Of a stretch of DNA of 37,138 nt, positions 1 through 5,576 are shown piece by piece. The position numbers were made by a program, and so were the translations under genes. Numbering within the stretch: the stretch's first letter is position 1; each line of letters starts with the position of its first letter. Origin of the DNA: a virus; IMG/VR virus record IMGVR_UViG_3300025117_000157, positions 1-37,138 of that record. One strand, given 5' to 3'. Under the pieces are notes generated by a model. The model made no database searches. It saw only the letters and a program-made list of their open reading frames with translations, and was not told where the DNA came from.

Positions 1-79
1 AGGTCGGAATTGGAAAGGTTGGAATTGGAAAGGTCGGAATTGGAAAGGTTGGCTTCGGAAAGGTCGGTTTCGGAAAGGT
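1..79 (+). repeat. 79-bp exact direct repeat shared with the right end (37022-37100)
   Basis: Bases 1-79 equal 37022-37100. They first differ at base 80 (C) against 37101 (T). The right copy continues with further repeat units, so this is not a clean terminal redundancy. The likely cause is that the assembly of a circular or permuted genome was opened inside the array, and the true number of repeats may differ. Confidence 0.85.
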
Positions 80-105
80 CGGCTTTGGAAAGGTTGGCTT
101 TATGT
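1..105. repeat. 15-bp tandem repeat array (pentapeptide codons), left end
   Basis: Degenerate tandem copies of the 15-bp unit AGGTCGGAATTGGAA and variants. On the minus strand each unit encodes one pentapeptide. The array is coding, so its length can change in frame. It continues at the right end of the window. Confidence 0.9.
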
Positions 106-188
106 TGTTCCACAAACTTCACAAAAGATTCTGCTTCGCCTTTAAACATTACTTCATTTGTAAATCTTTTTTTAATTTGGTATTTCAT
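1..188 (-). CDS. Pentapeptide-repeat protein, N-terminal part (gene runs off the window start)
   Basis: This reads on the minus strand from an ATG at 188. The N-terminus (MKYQIKKRFTNEV...) is a short non-repeat head of about 29 residues. It is followed by pentapeptides of the type ANLSK, ADLSE, NSDLS and NSNLS, which continue past base 1. Such A(D/N)LxX repeats form right-handed quadrilateral beta-helices; known members include DNA mimics, but the function here is unknown. A weak purine-rich GGGGAAAG lies about 15 nt upstream. The C-terminal part of what is probably the same gene is at 36904-37138, so the gene spans the ends of a circular map. It is the first protein-coding gene downstream of the minus-strand promoters at 0.5-0.9 kb. 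Confidence 0.75.
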   Translation of the reverse strand, partial: MKYQIKKRFTNEVMFKGEAESFVKFVEQHKANLSKADLSETDLSEANLSNSDLSNSNLSNSD

Positions 189-516
189 ATATTTTATTTA
201 TTACTTTCCCCTATTGCCCCCCAATCTGTTTTGCATCTCAAATTAGGGGATAGGGCATTAAAATACTTGCTAATGTTTGCAAGACATATTTATAATTGAA
301 GTTCCTGAAGGGTAGGGCGGGCAAGTTTGATTGCTAACTTGTTTGCCCGTAGAACTTATTTCCATAAACCCTTGCAATCTTTTCCGCCCCTTTAGAAACT
401 CCAATTTTCAATGTGCCTTACTCTTGGCGACAACCCTGTATGGATTATCTATGAAAGTGTTTGTGGGTGGTTTGCAGATTTTTAATCCACTTGCTCCCTT
501 ACCCTTTCGTAATTGG
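189..516 (-). ncRNA. Long structured leader or candidate noncoding RNA upstream of the pentapeptide gene
   Basis: About 330 nt lie between the promoter at 517-545 and the ATG at 188, with no convincing minus-strand ORF. Several inverted repeats are visible on the minus strand: CGGGCAA with TTGCCCG, nested inside AAGTTC with GAACTT (about 300-355); TGGATTA with TAATCCA; CCAATT with AATTGG about 100 nt apart; and CTTGC with GCAAG. This could be a regulatory 5' leader or a separate RNA. No T-rich terminator is evident before the gene. The structural claim rests on pairing by eye. Confidence 0.35.
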
Positions 517-561
517 AGTATATACCTTGTTCGTTTGTTCGTCAAGTAATTATGTGGATAA
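517..561 (-). promoter_or_regulatory. Minus-strand promoter with upstream DnaA-box-like site
   Basis: The -35 is TTGACG (540-545) and the -10 is TATACT (517-522), with a 17-bp spacer. TTATCCACA (553-561, read on minus) lies 7 bp upstream of the -35. Six nt after the -10 there is an ACG rather than ATG, so unlike its relatives this one appears to drive the long leader RNA and the pentapeptide gene. Confidence 0.75.
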
Positions 562-675
562 CTTTTCTTCTGTTTTAACCTTTAATAGTATTGCCTTTTT
601 TCGGCTTTCCCAAGATTTCTGCCCTAATTTCTTAAAATGTTCACTTATTTCTTTAGGTATTTTTTTAGTTTTCAT
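550..675 (-). CDS. Small basic protein, 41 aa
   Basis: The ATG at 675 opens a 41-residue, lysine-rich protein (starts MKTKKIPKEISEHF). Its centre, KKLGQKSWESRKKAILL, resembles small KGG/LGxKxWxxR-type phage proteins of unknown function. Its last codons and stop overlap the DnaA-box-like site at 553-561: the box is read as Leu-Ser-Thr just before TAA. A promoter with perfect 17-bp spacing lies at 704-732. No Shine-Dalgarno is evident. I recognise no specific family, and the main support is the promoter context and the amino-acid composition. Confidence 0.55.
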   Translation of the reverse strand: MKTKKIPKEISEHFKKLGQKSWESRKKAILLKVKTEEKLST

Positions 676-685
676 ATTTTTTAAA

Positions 686-732
686 TCATATCTCCATAAA
701 GAAAGTATATATCAAACGAACGAAGATGTCAA
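686..732 (-). promoter_or_regulatory. Minus-strand promoter followed at 6 nt by a three-codon mini-ORF
   Basis: The -35 is TTGACA (727-732) and the -10 is TATACT (704-709), with 17 bp between. Exactly 6 nt later an ATG at 697 reads Met-Glu-Ile-stop (686-697). No box is upstream; a G-run lies there instead. The mini-ORF may be a leaderless leader peptide, or the remnant of a start, ahead of the 41-aa gene at 675. Confidence 0.6.
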
Positions 733-758
733 GCAACCCCCCTTCTAAAAGTCTATCC

Positions 759-821
759 CTAAAAAGTTATATCTTTTAATTTAACAATTTTATTTATATC
801 TAATGAGCTTTCACGGAACAT
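759..821 (-). CDS. Possible 20-aa ORF behind the divergent minus promoter
   Basis: The ATG at 821 encodes 20 residues (MFRESSLDINKIVKLKDITF). It lies directly downstream of the -10 at 843-848. The codon exactly 6 nt after that -10 is ATA (834-836), in frame with the ORF, so an AUA-initiated 25-aa product is conceivable. I recognise no homology, and it may equally be an untranslated leader. Confidence 0.25.
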   Translation of the reverse strand: MFRESSLDINKIVKLKDITF

Positions 822-842
822 CAGTGCGGGGTTTATATTTAT

Positions 843-923
843 AATATAGCAAATTCTTCCCGTAAAGTCAATAAAAAGTTATTCACATTAGTTATTGACT
901 AAATAACTAAAAAGATTTAGTAT
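843..923. promoter_or_regulatory. Divergent promoter pair sharing one central DnaA-box-like site
   Basis: The central box is TTATTCACA (879-887). Plus promoter: TTGACT (895-900), 17 bp, TAGTAT (918-923), then 6 nt to the ATG at 930. Minus promoter: TTGACT (866-871), 17 bp, TATATT (843-848). The box is exactly 7 bp from each -35. This is where the plus arm and the leftward minus arm diverge. Confidence 0.75.
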
Positions 924-929
924 AATGGT

Positions 930-1277
930 ATGCCTGACCCAAAACAATTCAAAACCCATAAAGAATATCTTTTGTGGTATAAAAATTATCGGGAACGAAA
1001 TGCTGAAAAGTTAAGAGAATATAATCGCAGGTATAATAAAGAATGGCGAAGAAGTTTTGGTTACCATAATGAGAGAAATTCAAAAACAAAATATCCTAAA
1101 AAAAACAAAGCTAGAAGATTACTTCAGTATGCGGTAAAAATAGGTGTCATAAAGAGACAAAAATGCGAAACCTGTGGAAAAGAAAATGCCCAAGCACATC
1201 ATTTTGATTATAACCAACCATTAAGAGTAAACTGGTTCTGCCCACTATGCCACACCGATATACATAAATCAAGATAG
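930..1277 (+). CDS. HNH-like zinc-binding endonuclease, 115 aa
   Basis: The N-terminal half is highly basic, with many Lys, Arg and Tyr residues (10-62), as in phage HNH or endonuclease-VII-like proteins. The C-terminal half has C79-x2-C82, H90-H91, N101 and C104-x2-C107-H108 with H112, a zinc-bound beta-beta-alpha-metal nuclease arrangement. The start is fixed by the promoter: the -10 ends 6 nt before this ATG, so the mRNA is predicted to be leaderless. The gene stands alone as a probable self-contained accessory unit. It could be a small zinc DNA-binding protein without nuclease activity. Confidence 0.75.
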   Translation: MPDPKQFKTHKEYLLWYKNYRERNAEKLREYNRRYNKEWRRSFGYHNERNSKTKYPKKNKARRLLQYAVKIGVIKRQKCETCGKENAQAHHFDYNQPLRVNWFCPLCHTDIHKSR

Positions 1278-1292
1278 TTTTTCAGGGTTGGG

Positions 1293-1337
1293 TTTTCCAC
1301 AGGGCATATTGTTGCAATTTTTCTTTTAATCTTATAT
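1293..1337 (+). promoter_or_regulatory. Plus promoter with DnaA-box-like site upstream of a structured region
   Basis: A variant box TTTTCCACA (1293-1301) is followed by 7 bp, TTGTTG (1309-1314), a 17-bp spacer and TTATAT (1332-1337). The layout matches the other box promoters, although both hexamers are weaker. No gene starts 6 nt downstream. The inverted-repeat-rich region begins there instead. Confidence 0.45.
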
Positions 1338-1745
1338 GATGGAGGTATGGTTGAAAGGAAAATAAACAATTGCATATTTTCACGCCCTTGCTTTTTGAGC
1401 AATGGTATGGTAGTGTTTAATTGTTTCTTTCAGCCAGAAACCAGACGCTTCGCTTTTAATTAAGTGGGGCGTTTTGCGTTTATAACTGACGGGAATGGTG
1501 GGCGAAATCCGAGCCACTCCGTTGGAAGCCACTTAATTCGGAGAAGGACAGAAACTTCAACCTCATCGGTAGTCGGCATAATGTCCATCGTTTGATACTT
1601 TACATAGAATTGTTTTTGAGTATCAAGGAGTCGGGTGTTCTGGGTAGTGATAAAGGCAATTTTGCCCAATTATTAGGAACATTACAGAAAAACAAAAATG
1701 TGTGCCGAGATTAAAACGGAGTTTCACCATTTATATTTACTAGCT
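1338..1745 (+). ncRNA. Candidate large structured RNA
   Basis: About 400 nt without a credible ORF and with many long inverted repeats. GGTTGAAAG (1349-1357) pairs with CTTTCAGCC (1427-1435, one G-U), stacked on AAACAATT (1364-1371) with AATTGTTT (1419-1426) and an inner TTGC/GCAA hairpin. AATTAAGTGG pairs with CCACTTAATT (about 1458-1537), enclosing a further GC-rich hairpin. TTGATACT pairs with AGTATCAA (about 1592-1626), and GGCAA with TTGCC near 1655. Strand and 5' end are inferred from the promoter at 1293-1337. The 3' end is not defined. Large phage RNAs such as ROOL or GOLLD come to mind, but I cannot assign a family. Confidence 0.4.
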
Positions 1746-1810
1746 TAATTCTATGGCTAGGAGCATTTCTTTACCTTTCGGTGATGAGGTGAAGGGAGAT
1801 ACATAACACT

Positions 1811-2122
1811 ATGACTAATATACAAGAATTATTAAGTAAGTATAGAGAAGGAAATTATAACGAACAAGATCGGGAAGAAAAATTGCCGATTTCCGAACGA
1901 CACGAACTTGTAAAAAAATTTGCGGACAAAATCAACGCCAACAGAATACGAGATAATATGAAACCTTTACAAAATGCTTATTTGAATAAAAAAATGGCGG
2001 ATGCTGGTCTTAAAAGTAATTTTGACTTATATTGGTTTTATAAGTATTGCGATGAAACTAAAAATTTTGACAAAACTTGGTGGTTTGCATTAAATCCTAA
2101 AAATGCTACAATTAAGAAATGA
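1811..2122 (+). CDS. Hypothetical protein, 103 aa
   Basis: Not recognised. The protein is charged and helical, with a C-terminal aromatic segment (DLYWFYKYCDE, then KTWWFALNP). That pattern recurs in small phage proteins I have seen but cannot name. A GGGAGA sequence about 13 nt upstream of the ATG may act as a ribosome binding site, unlike most genes here. It follows the candidate structured RNA and overlaps the next small ORF by ATGA, suggesting translational coupling. Confidence 0.65.
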   Translation: MTNIQELLSKYREGNYNEQDREEKLPISERHELVKKFADKINANRIRDNMKPLQNAYLNKKMADAGLKSNFDLYWFYKYCDETKNFDKTWWFALNPKNATIKK

Positions 2123-2235
2123 TACTGAAATGTAAAATCTGTAGTAGTAGTTATCAGAGAACGAAATCGGCCACGGAATATCGTCATATTTTGATTTTAT
2201 ACTTGACTTCCCCTTTCAAAGAAACAACTAAATGA
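2119..2235 (+). CDS. Possible 38-aa protein with one CxxC pair
   Basis: The ATG at 2119 overlaps the preceding stop (ATGA). It encodes 38 residues with C5-x2-C8 and no second pair, so any zinc site would be incomplete or intermolecular. It may be a truncated zinc-ribbon gene. Support is limited to the ATGA overlap. From 2236 to 2280 I see only AT-rich sequence plus a degenerate box-like TTATCCCCC. Confidence 0.3.
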   Translation: MILKCKICSSSYQRTKSATEYRHILILYLTSPFKETTK

Positions 2236-2280
2236 ATTATATCATATTCTACATTAAAAGTTATCCCCCTGTTAATGGAG

Positions 2281-2325
2281 TTGTCCACAGAAATGCTTGA
2301 CTTCTAGTATAGTATGATATAGAAT
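2281..2325 (+). promoter_or_regulatory. DnaA-box promoter of the DNA methyltransferase gene
   Basis: Box TTGTCCACA (2281-2289), 7 bp, TTGACT (2297-2302), 17 bp, TAGAAT (2320-2325), then 6 nt to the ATG at 2332. All spacings equal those of the plus promoter at 879-930, and the box-to-ATG distance is 51 bp in both. Confidence 0.8.
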
Positions 2326-2331
2326 AGGGGT

Positions 2332-2943
2332 ATGGAATTAAAGAAACACTATAAGTCAGTTTTTGAAAATGAACAGGAACTTTTGAAAGCTCTTATTGAT
2401 ATTCATTTAGGCGGAAAAGATATTGAGTGCGACCCGATGTATTTCAAGGGAAAATTTTATAAAGACGGAGTAAATAGACCAAAATATATTTGTGATATAA
2501 ATCCACAAGTCCCAGAATGCATTAAAGGTGATGCTTTTGAAGTTGCAAAAACATTTAATTTTCAATATGGAACACTTAATTCTATCATACTTGACCCACC
2601 TTTCCTATTTGGTATTCACGGAAAAACAAAAGAGTATTATTCATCGCAAACACATACAATTTTTTCAAACTTCAATGAACTTTATAATACATATTTTTGT
2701 ATATTACTTGAAGCAAAATCGTGTCTTAAAAAAGGTGGCGTAATTATATTCAAATGCCAAGATTATACTGATAGTAAAACTACAATGACACATTGTATGG
2801 TATATGAATTAGCAGAAAAATTAAAATTATATGCAAAAGATTTGGCGATACTCGTAAAACCAAACAAAATTACTAACCCTAATTTAACCCAAAGACATTT
2901 AAGAAAAATACACACTTATTTTTGGGTATTTATAAAACAATGA
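2332..2943 (+). CDS. DNA methyltransferase (amino-MTase type, DPPF motif), 203 aa
   Basis: The catalytic motif IV is DPPF (residues 88-91), the (D/N/S)PP(Y/F) signature of N6-adenine or N4-cytosine methyltransferases. A later strand, GGVIIFKCQD (about 134-143), fits motif V/VI. No clear FxGxG SAM motif is visible; a conserved-looking ECDP (32-35) sits N-terminally instead. At 203 aa it is short, but similar small DPPF proteins are common in phages. Probable role: methylating phage DNA against host restriction. The mRNA is predicted to be leaderless. The stop overlaps the next start (ATGA). Confidence 0.75.
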   Translation: MELKKHYKSVFENEQELLKALIDIHLGGKDIECDPMYFKGKFYKDGVNRPKYICDINPQVPECIKGDAFEVAKTFNFQYGTLNSIILDPPFLFGIHGKTKEYYSSQTHTIFSNFNELYNTYFCILLEAKSCLKKGGVIIFKCQDYTDSKTTMTHCMVYELAEKLKLYAKDLAILVKPNKITNPNLTQRHLRKIHTYFWVFIKQ

Positions 2944-3071
2944 AACCAAAACCAAACAAAAGATACGACTATCTCGGCTTTGAAGAAAAAATCGTCCAAG
3001 AGTTCAAAAAAAAGAAACCAATAGGTATGACAAATACTGAATACCTAGTTTCCCTCCTTAAAAGTAGTTAA
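2940..3071 (+). CDS. Small basic protein, 43 aa
   Basis: The ATG at 2940 overlaps the methyltransferase stop (ATGA), implying coupled translation. Residues 1-30 are rich in Lys and Pro (MKPKPNKRYDYLGFEEK), and the end reads NTEYLVSLLKSS. No recognised family. Its last codons form part of the recurring intergenic motif (AAAAGTAGTTAATAA) that precedes the following genes. Confidence 0.55.
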   Translation: MKPKPNKRYDYLGFEEKIVQEFKKKKPIGMTNTEYLVSLLKSS

Positions 3072-3082
3072 TAAATAAAATG
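3060..3082 (+). promoter_or_regulatory. Recurrent translation-start motif, copy 1
   Basis: AAAAGTAGTTAATAA followed by ATAAA and the ATG at 3080. It is the divergent first copy of a motif repeated before the next genes, and overlaps the stop codon of the 43-aa gene. Confidence 0.5.
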
Positions 3083-3481
3083 AAAATATACAAAACACAA
3101 AAAGAAATAGAAGCAGATATTAAAGATGATGTTTTAGTAGTAGATGGAGATGTAAAGTTTGAAGTGTCGTTTAGTATTAGTGCTTCATTAAAAATCGCTG
3201 GGGACATTAACGCTTGGGACATTAACGCTTGGGACATTAACGCTTGGGACATTAACGCTTGGGACATTAACGCTTGGGACATTAACGCTTGGGACATTAA
3301 CGCTAGGAACATTAACGCTTGGGACATTAACGCTAGGGACATTTTATATTACGCCTTTTGTGGAGTTTATAATTCAATCAAATGTCTATCTATTAAAGCA
3401 AAACGAGAAAAACACAACGAACCAATTTGCCTTAATGGGAAACTTGAAATAAAAGACAAAAGTAAAAGAAGAATTTATTAA
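3080..3481 (+). CDS. INAWD pentapeptide-repeat protein, 133 aa
   Basis: The N-terminal 40 residues form an alternating hydrophobic beta segment. Nine near-perfect pentapeptides follow (about residues 42-86), mostly DINAW with DINAR and NINAW variants. The C-terminal domain is conserved-looking (CGVYNSIKCLSIKAKREKH..., then ICLNGKLEI). The whole looks like a parallel beta-helix capped at each end. I recall this layout in uncultured phages and candidate-phyla genomes, function unknown. Codons are also nearly identical between repeats, pointing to recent expansion. The motif at 3060-3082 precedes the start. Confidence 0.8.
   Translation: MKIYKTQKEIEADIKDDVLVVDGDVKFEVSFSISASLKIAGDINAWDINAWDINAWDINAWDINAWDINAWDINARNINAWDINARDILYYAFCGVYNSIKCLSIKAKREKHNEPICLNGKLEIKDKSKRRIY
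3203..3337 (+). repeat. 15-bp tandem repeat, nine units, inside the INAWD gene
   Basis: Nine consecutive copies of GACATTAACGCTTGG with rare changes (T to A giving Arg; one G to A giving Asn). Most copies are identical at all positions including third codon bases, so the array is young and probably length-variable by slippage in steps of five residues. Confidence 0.95.
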
Positions 3482-3498
3482 AAGTAGTTAATAATATG
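3480..3498 (+). promoter_or_regulatory. Recurrent translation-start motif, copy 2
   Basis: AAAAGTAGTTAATAATATG, ending in the ATG at 3496. Here the motif lies wholly between genes, so its conservation is not explained by coding. It has no Shine-Dalgarno character. Confidence 0.6.
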
Positions 3499-3822
3499 AG
3501 AACAAAAAAAGAATTAAATAGTAAAGAATTTAGAGAAGATATGATGCCTCTTTATCATCTTTTAGTTAGCCGAAAAATTCCCTGTAAAATGCAGTTGCAC
3601 ACTGGGGCGAAAAATGAAGAAGTAAAAAAGCTGATTGGTTACTTTCCTACGGGAACACATCAGATTTTAATTGAAATGGATGGAACTACCTACTCGGTTA
3701 TTCGTGGAATGGCAAGTTTCGGCAATTATGAAATTATGAATATCGGCAAGGGCAAAAAATTTGCCGAACCTGAAAGATTTGAAACACCTGAAGAATTATT
3801 GGAAGCATTATCAACCAAATAG
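3496..3822 (+). CDS. Hypothetical protein, 108 aa
   Basis: Not recognised. A soluble alpha/beta protein with a basic N-terminus and the segment GTHQILIEMDGTTYSVIRG (about 53-71), which looks like a two-stranded sheet. The C-terminus (ETPEELLEAL) is a typical closing helix. There are no membrane segments or metal-binding clusters. It starts at the ATG of the shared TAGTTAATAATATG motif and ends immediately before the next copy, so it belongs to the small accessory operon downstream of the methyltransferase. Confidence 0.65.
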   Translation: MRTKKELNSKEFREDMMPLYHLLVSRKIPCKMQLHTGAKNEEVKKLIGYFPTGTHQILIEMDGTTYSVIRGMASFGNYEIMNIGKGKKFAEPERFETPEELLEALSTK

Positions 3823-3833
3823 TTAATAATATG
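3819..3833 (+). promoter_or_regulatory. Recurrent translation-start motif, copy 3
   Basis: ATAGTTAATAATATG, overlapping the TAG stop of the upstream gene and ending with the ATG at 3831. Confidence 0.55.
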
Positions 3834-4133
3834 AAAGAAGTAAAAACTCAAAAACGATATAAATGTGATTTTTGTAAAAGGCGTTCTACTAAAAGCTCTA
3901 TGGAAGCTCACGAGAAAATATGCTATAGAAACCCTAAAAGATTTTGCGAACTTTGTAAGAATAAAGGAGTTGTTAGAGAATACATCAATGATGACGGAAG
4001 TTTATACGTAGACGAACCTTGTATTTATTGCTCAAAGTTTGACCCAAAAATGAAAGCAGAAATAGAAGCACGAGAGAAAAAAGAAATTCCGCCTATAATG
4101 GAAATTATAAATAAAGAAATAATACCTTTTTAG
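3831..4133 (+). CDS. Zinc-finger protein, 100 aa
   Basis: There are two metal sites. The first is C2HC/C2H2-like: C11-x2-C14, then H25 and C30. The second is a DnaJ-like or ribbon pair, CELCKNKG (about 37-44) and CIYC (about 60-63), with an EYINDDGSLY beta-hairpin between. No catalytic motif is visible, so a DNA- or protein-binding adaptor is plausible. The start follows the shared intergenic motif. No specific family can be named. Confidence 0.65.
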   Translation: MKEVKTQKRYKCDFCKRRSTKSSMEAHEKICYRNPKRFCELCKNKGVVREYINDDGSLYVDEPCIYCSKFDPKMKAEIEAREKKEIPPIMEIINKEIIPF

Positions 4134-4135
4134 TC

Positions 4136-4150
4136 GTAGTTAATAATATG
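4136..4150 (+). promoter_or_regulatory. Recurrent translation-start motif, copy 4
   Basis: GTAGTTAATAATATG immediately after the upstream TAG, ending with the ATG at 4148. Confidence 0.55.
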
Positions 4151-4303
4151 AGAGAAAGAAAAGAAATAGAAGAAGAAGTAAGAAAGGACTCCATAGATGA
4201 GGAGAGGTTTACTGAACTAACACTTAATTATTATACAAGAACAACGATAGAATTATTACTAGACATTAGAGATTTATTAGATAAAAAGATAAAAAGTAGT
4301 TAA
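4148..4303 (+). CDS. Small charged helical protein, 51 aa
   Basis: Begins MRERKEIEEEVRKD and ends LLLDIRDLLDKKIKSS. The protein is almost entirely helical by composition, with alternating charge suited to a short coiled coil or dimer. No recognised family. The start is the ATG of motif copy 4. The final codons (AAA AGT AGT TAA) form motif copy 5, as in the 43-aa gene at 2940. Confidence 0.55.
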   Translation: MRERKEIEEEVRKDSIDEERFTELTLNYYTRTTIELLLDIRDLLDKKIKSS

Positions 4304-4310
4304 TAATATG
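4292..4310 (+). promoter_or_regulatory. Recurrent translation-start motif, copy 5, with mini-ORF
   Basis: AAAAGTAGTTAATAATATG. The motif's ATG at 4308 opens only Met-Leu-stop (ATGTTATGA), whose TGA overlaps the real ATG at 4313. The same ATGTTATGA string recurs at 4626 and 4984. Confidence 0.55.
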
Positions 4311-4312
4311 TT

Positions 4313-4621
4313 ATGAAAATAACACACAACGATAAAGAAATAACATTTACCTTTGACCGCTTTCAACAGCGTTATAATCCTTACATGGAAGATGAAGACC
4401 AGAAATTACTAGGGAAATATCCTACATTTACAGGACTTATCGTGCGACATAAAAAGAATGGTGATTATGAAGAATTTGGTTTTGCTAATACGATAGATAT
4501 GGATTACAAAGGAAAGGCCGACCAAGTAGGGAATTTTGTAGTAATGTGGCACGGCGAAGAAAACACTTTTAGAGAAATGTGTAAAATTTTAGAAATAGGA
4601 ATACACGAAATTGAATGTTAG
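4313..4621 (+). CDS. Hypothetical protein, 102 aa
   Basis: Not recognised. It is predominantly beta (EITFTFDRFQQRY, then FTGLIVRHKKNGDYEEFGF) with a C-terminal helix (ENTFREMCKILEIGIHEIE). No membrane segments or cysteine clusters. Start choice: the ATG at 4313 gives the long frame, while the motif ATG at 4308 is out of frame and stops after two codons, so ribosomes may terminate there and reinitiate through the ATGA overlap. Confidence 0.6.
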   Translation: MKITHNDKEITFTFDRFQQRYNPYMEDEDQKLLGKYPTFTGLIVRHKKNGDYEEFGFANTIDMDYKGKADQVGNFVVMWHGEENTFREMCKILEIGIHEIEC

Positions 4622-4630
4622 ATATATGTT

Positions 4631-4849
4631 ATGAAAGAAACATTTACAATTAACGCAATGATGGAAGATGATATGTTTAAGTCCCTTGAAAAGTGGGGAT
4701 TTATGGGAGCTTTAGAAAATGGCAATTTGAAATGTGCTTGTGGCGAAACTATTACGAAAGAAAATTTAACCGCAATGAAACCGATAGACAAAAAGATACA
4801 CTTTTATTGTAGCATAATTTGTTTATATGAAAGAAGAAGACTTAACTAA
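4631..4849 (+). CDS. Small zinc-binding protein, 72 aa
   Basis: The helical N-terminus (EDDMFKSLEKWGFMGALENG) is followed by C-x-CGE (about 36-39) and a second cysteine pair near 60-64 (FYCSIICLYE), consistent with one zinc site. Function unknown. The start is preceded by another Met-Leu-stop mini-ORF (ATG at 4626) overlapping the real ATG. Its 3' end overlaps the next gene by 23 nt in another frame. Confidence 0.6.
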   Translation: MKETFTINAMMEDDMFKSLEKWGFMGALENGNLKCACGETITKENLTAMKPIDKKIHFYCSIICLYERRRLN

Positions 4850-4979
4850 TTTAGAAGAAATATACAATCAATTAACTTCCTATAAATGCGGAAAACATTT
4901 AAAAGTTCGGCAGAAACTTTATGAAGAAATTAAAAGAGTAAGAAAATTATTAGGGTATAAGAAAATGAAAATTAACTAA
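4827..4979 (+). CDS. Small helical protein, 50 aa
   Basis: The ATG at 4827 lies within the end of the upstream gene. The protein starts MKEEDLTNLEEIYNQL and contains a basic helix (KRVRKLLGYKK). One cysteine only, no recognised domain. Composition fits a small helical accessory protein. Support comes from compact operon packing and codon use like its neighbours. Confidence 0.5.
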   Translation: MKEEDLTNLEEIYNQLTSYKCGKHLKVRQKLYEEIKRVRKLLGYKKMKIN

Positions 4980-5014
4980 CCCTATGTTATGATTAAAGAA
5001 ATGAAGGTAAATAT

Positions 5015-5167
5015 ATGAAAATACAAATTACATTGGAAGACGAAGACCATGATTATTTAATTGCCGTACTTGAAAGGTATCTTGAGAAACTTACCGATGG
5101 TGGAAAAATAAGAAAAGTCGCCAAACTTATAGAAAAATTAGATAATGATTATAAGGAAGTAAATTAG
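5015..5167 (+). CDS. Small phage protein, 50 aa
   Basis: Reads MKIQITLEDEDHDYLIAVLE then a helix ending EKLDNDYKEVN. This beta-then-helices pattern (ITLEDED..LI..LE.YLEKL) resembles small phage proteins of unknown function. A short frame from 4989 (MIKEMKVNI) overlaps the ATG by ATGA and is itself preceded by the third ATGTTATGA. It is the last gene of the plus operon. Confidence 0.5.
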   Translation: MKIQITLEDEDHDYLIAVLERYLEKLTDGGKIRKVAKLIEKLDNDYKEVN

Positions 5168-5202
5168 CAACCCCCTATTCTAACTTTACTCTTTTAGAAG
5201 TG

Positions 5203-5230
5203 AAAACAAAAACCACCAATTAAAGTGATT
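5203..5230 (-). terminator. Intrinsic terminator of the minus-strand RNA (possibly bidirectional)
   Basis: On the minus strand AATCAC, an 8-nt loop and GTGGTT (one G-U) are followed by a T-rich tract, TTTGTTTT. On the plus strand the same hairpin has a mismatch but is followed by CTTTT, so it may also stop the converging plus operon. Confidence 0.5.
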
Positions 5231-5570
5231 CTTTTAGTGTCCTTGATAAAATGTGGACGGGGTTAATGTTTCCCGTAAAGATGGAGTGGATTTTAGAGTT
5301 TATTTTTGAAAACTTTGGACTCGCCTATCGTCCATCATAATCGGCTACCTACCCACTAAAGGTTTATTGCCGTAAATAGGAGAATATAAAATCTCAATGC
5401 ATATCAACTTTATATCCTTTATTCCTATTGGCTGGTTCTACAGCCACTTTTTGAGGTAATTATTGATGTTAATCATTCCACCTTACTATCTTCCCAAGGC
5501 CCACCCTGGATCAATATAGTTTATCCTCCCTCAAGGATTTTTCACTCACCACACTTTATCAAGGAAGCTC
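5203..5570 (-). ncRNA. Candidate structured noncoding RNA, about 370 nt
   Basis: The region between the convergent operons holds no credible ORF but has its own minus-strand promoter (5577-5605) and a terminator-like end (5203-5230). Hairpins visible on the minus strand include GGCTG/CAGCC with a 6-nt loop, TGGAC/GTCCA with a 9-nt loop, ACGGG/CCCGT with a 10-nt loop, AGGT/ACCT, and a purine-rich 5' end with two GAGGGAG copies. A discrete phage RNA is the simplest reading, but I cannot place it in a family. An untranslated remnant of a lost gene is the alternative. Confidence 0.45.
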
Positions 5571-5576
5571 CCTCTA

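Noticed and set aside
331-748. Plus-strand ORFs of 72 and 95 aa
   Set aside because: They oppose the promoters, the leader and the 41-aa gene on the minus strand and have no start signals or recognisable sequence.
1460-1669. 69-aa minus-strand ORF
   Set aside because: It lies within the inverted-repeat-rich region, has no promoter or start signal and an unconvincing composition; treated as a chance frame over a structured RNA.
3203-3337. CRISPR array
   Set aside because: 15-bp direct repeats with no spacers, in frame inside a protein gene.
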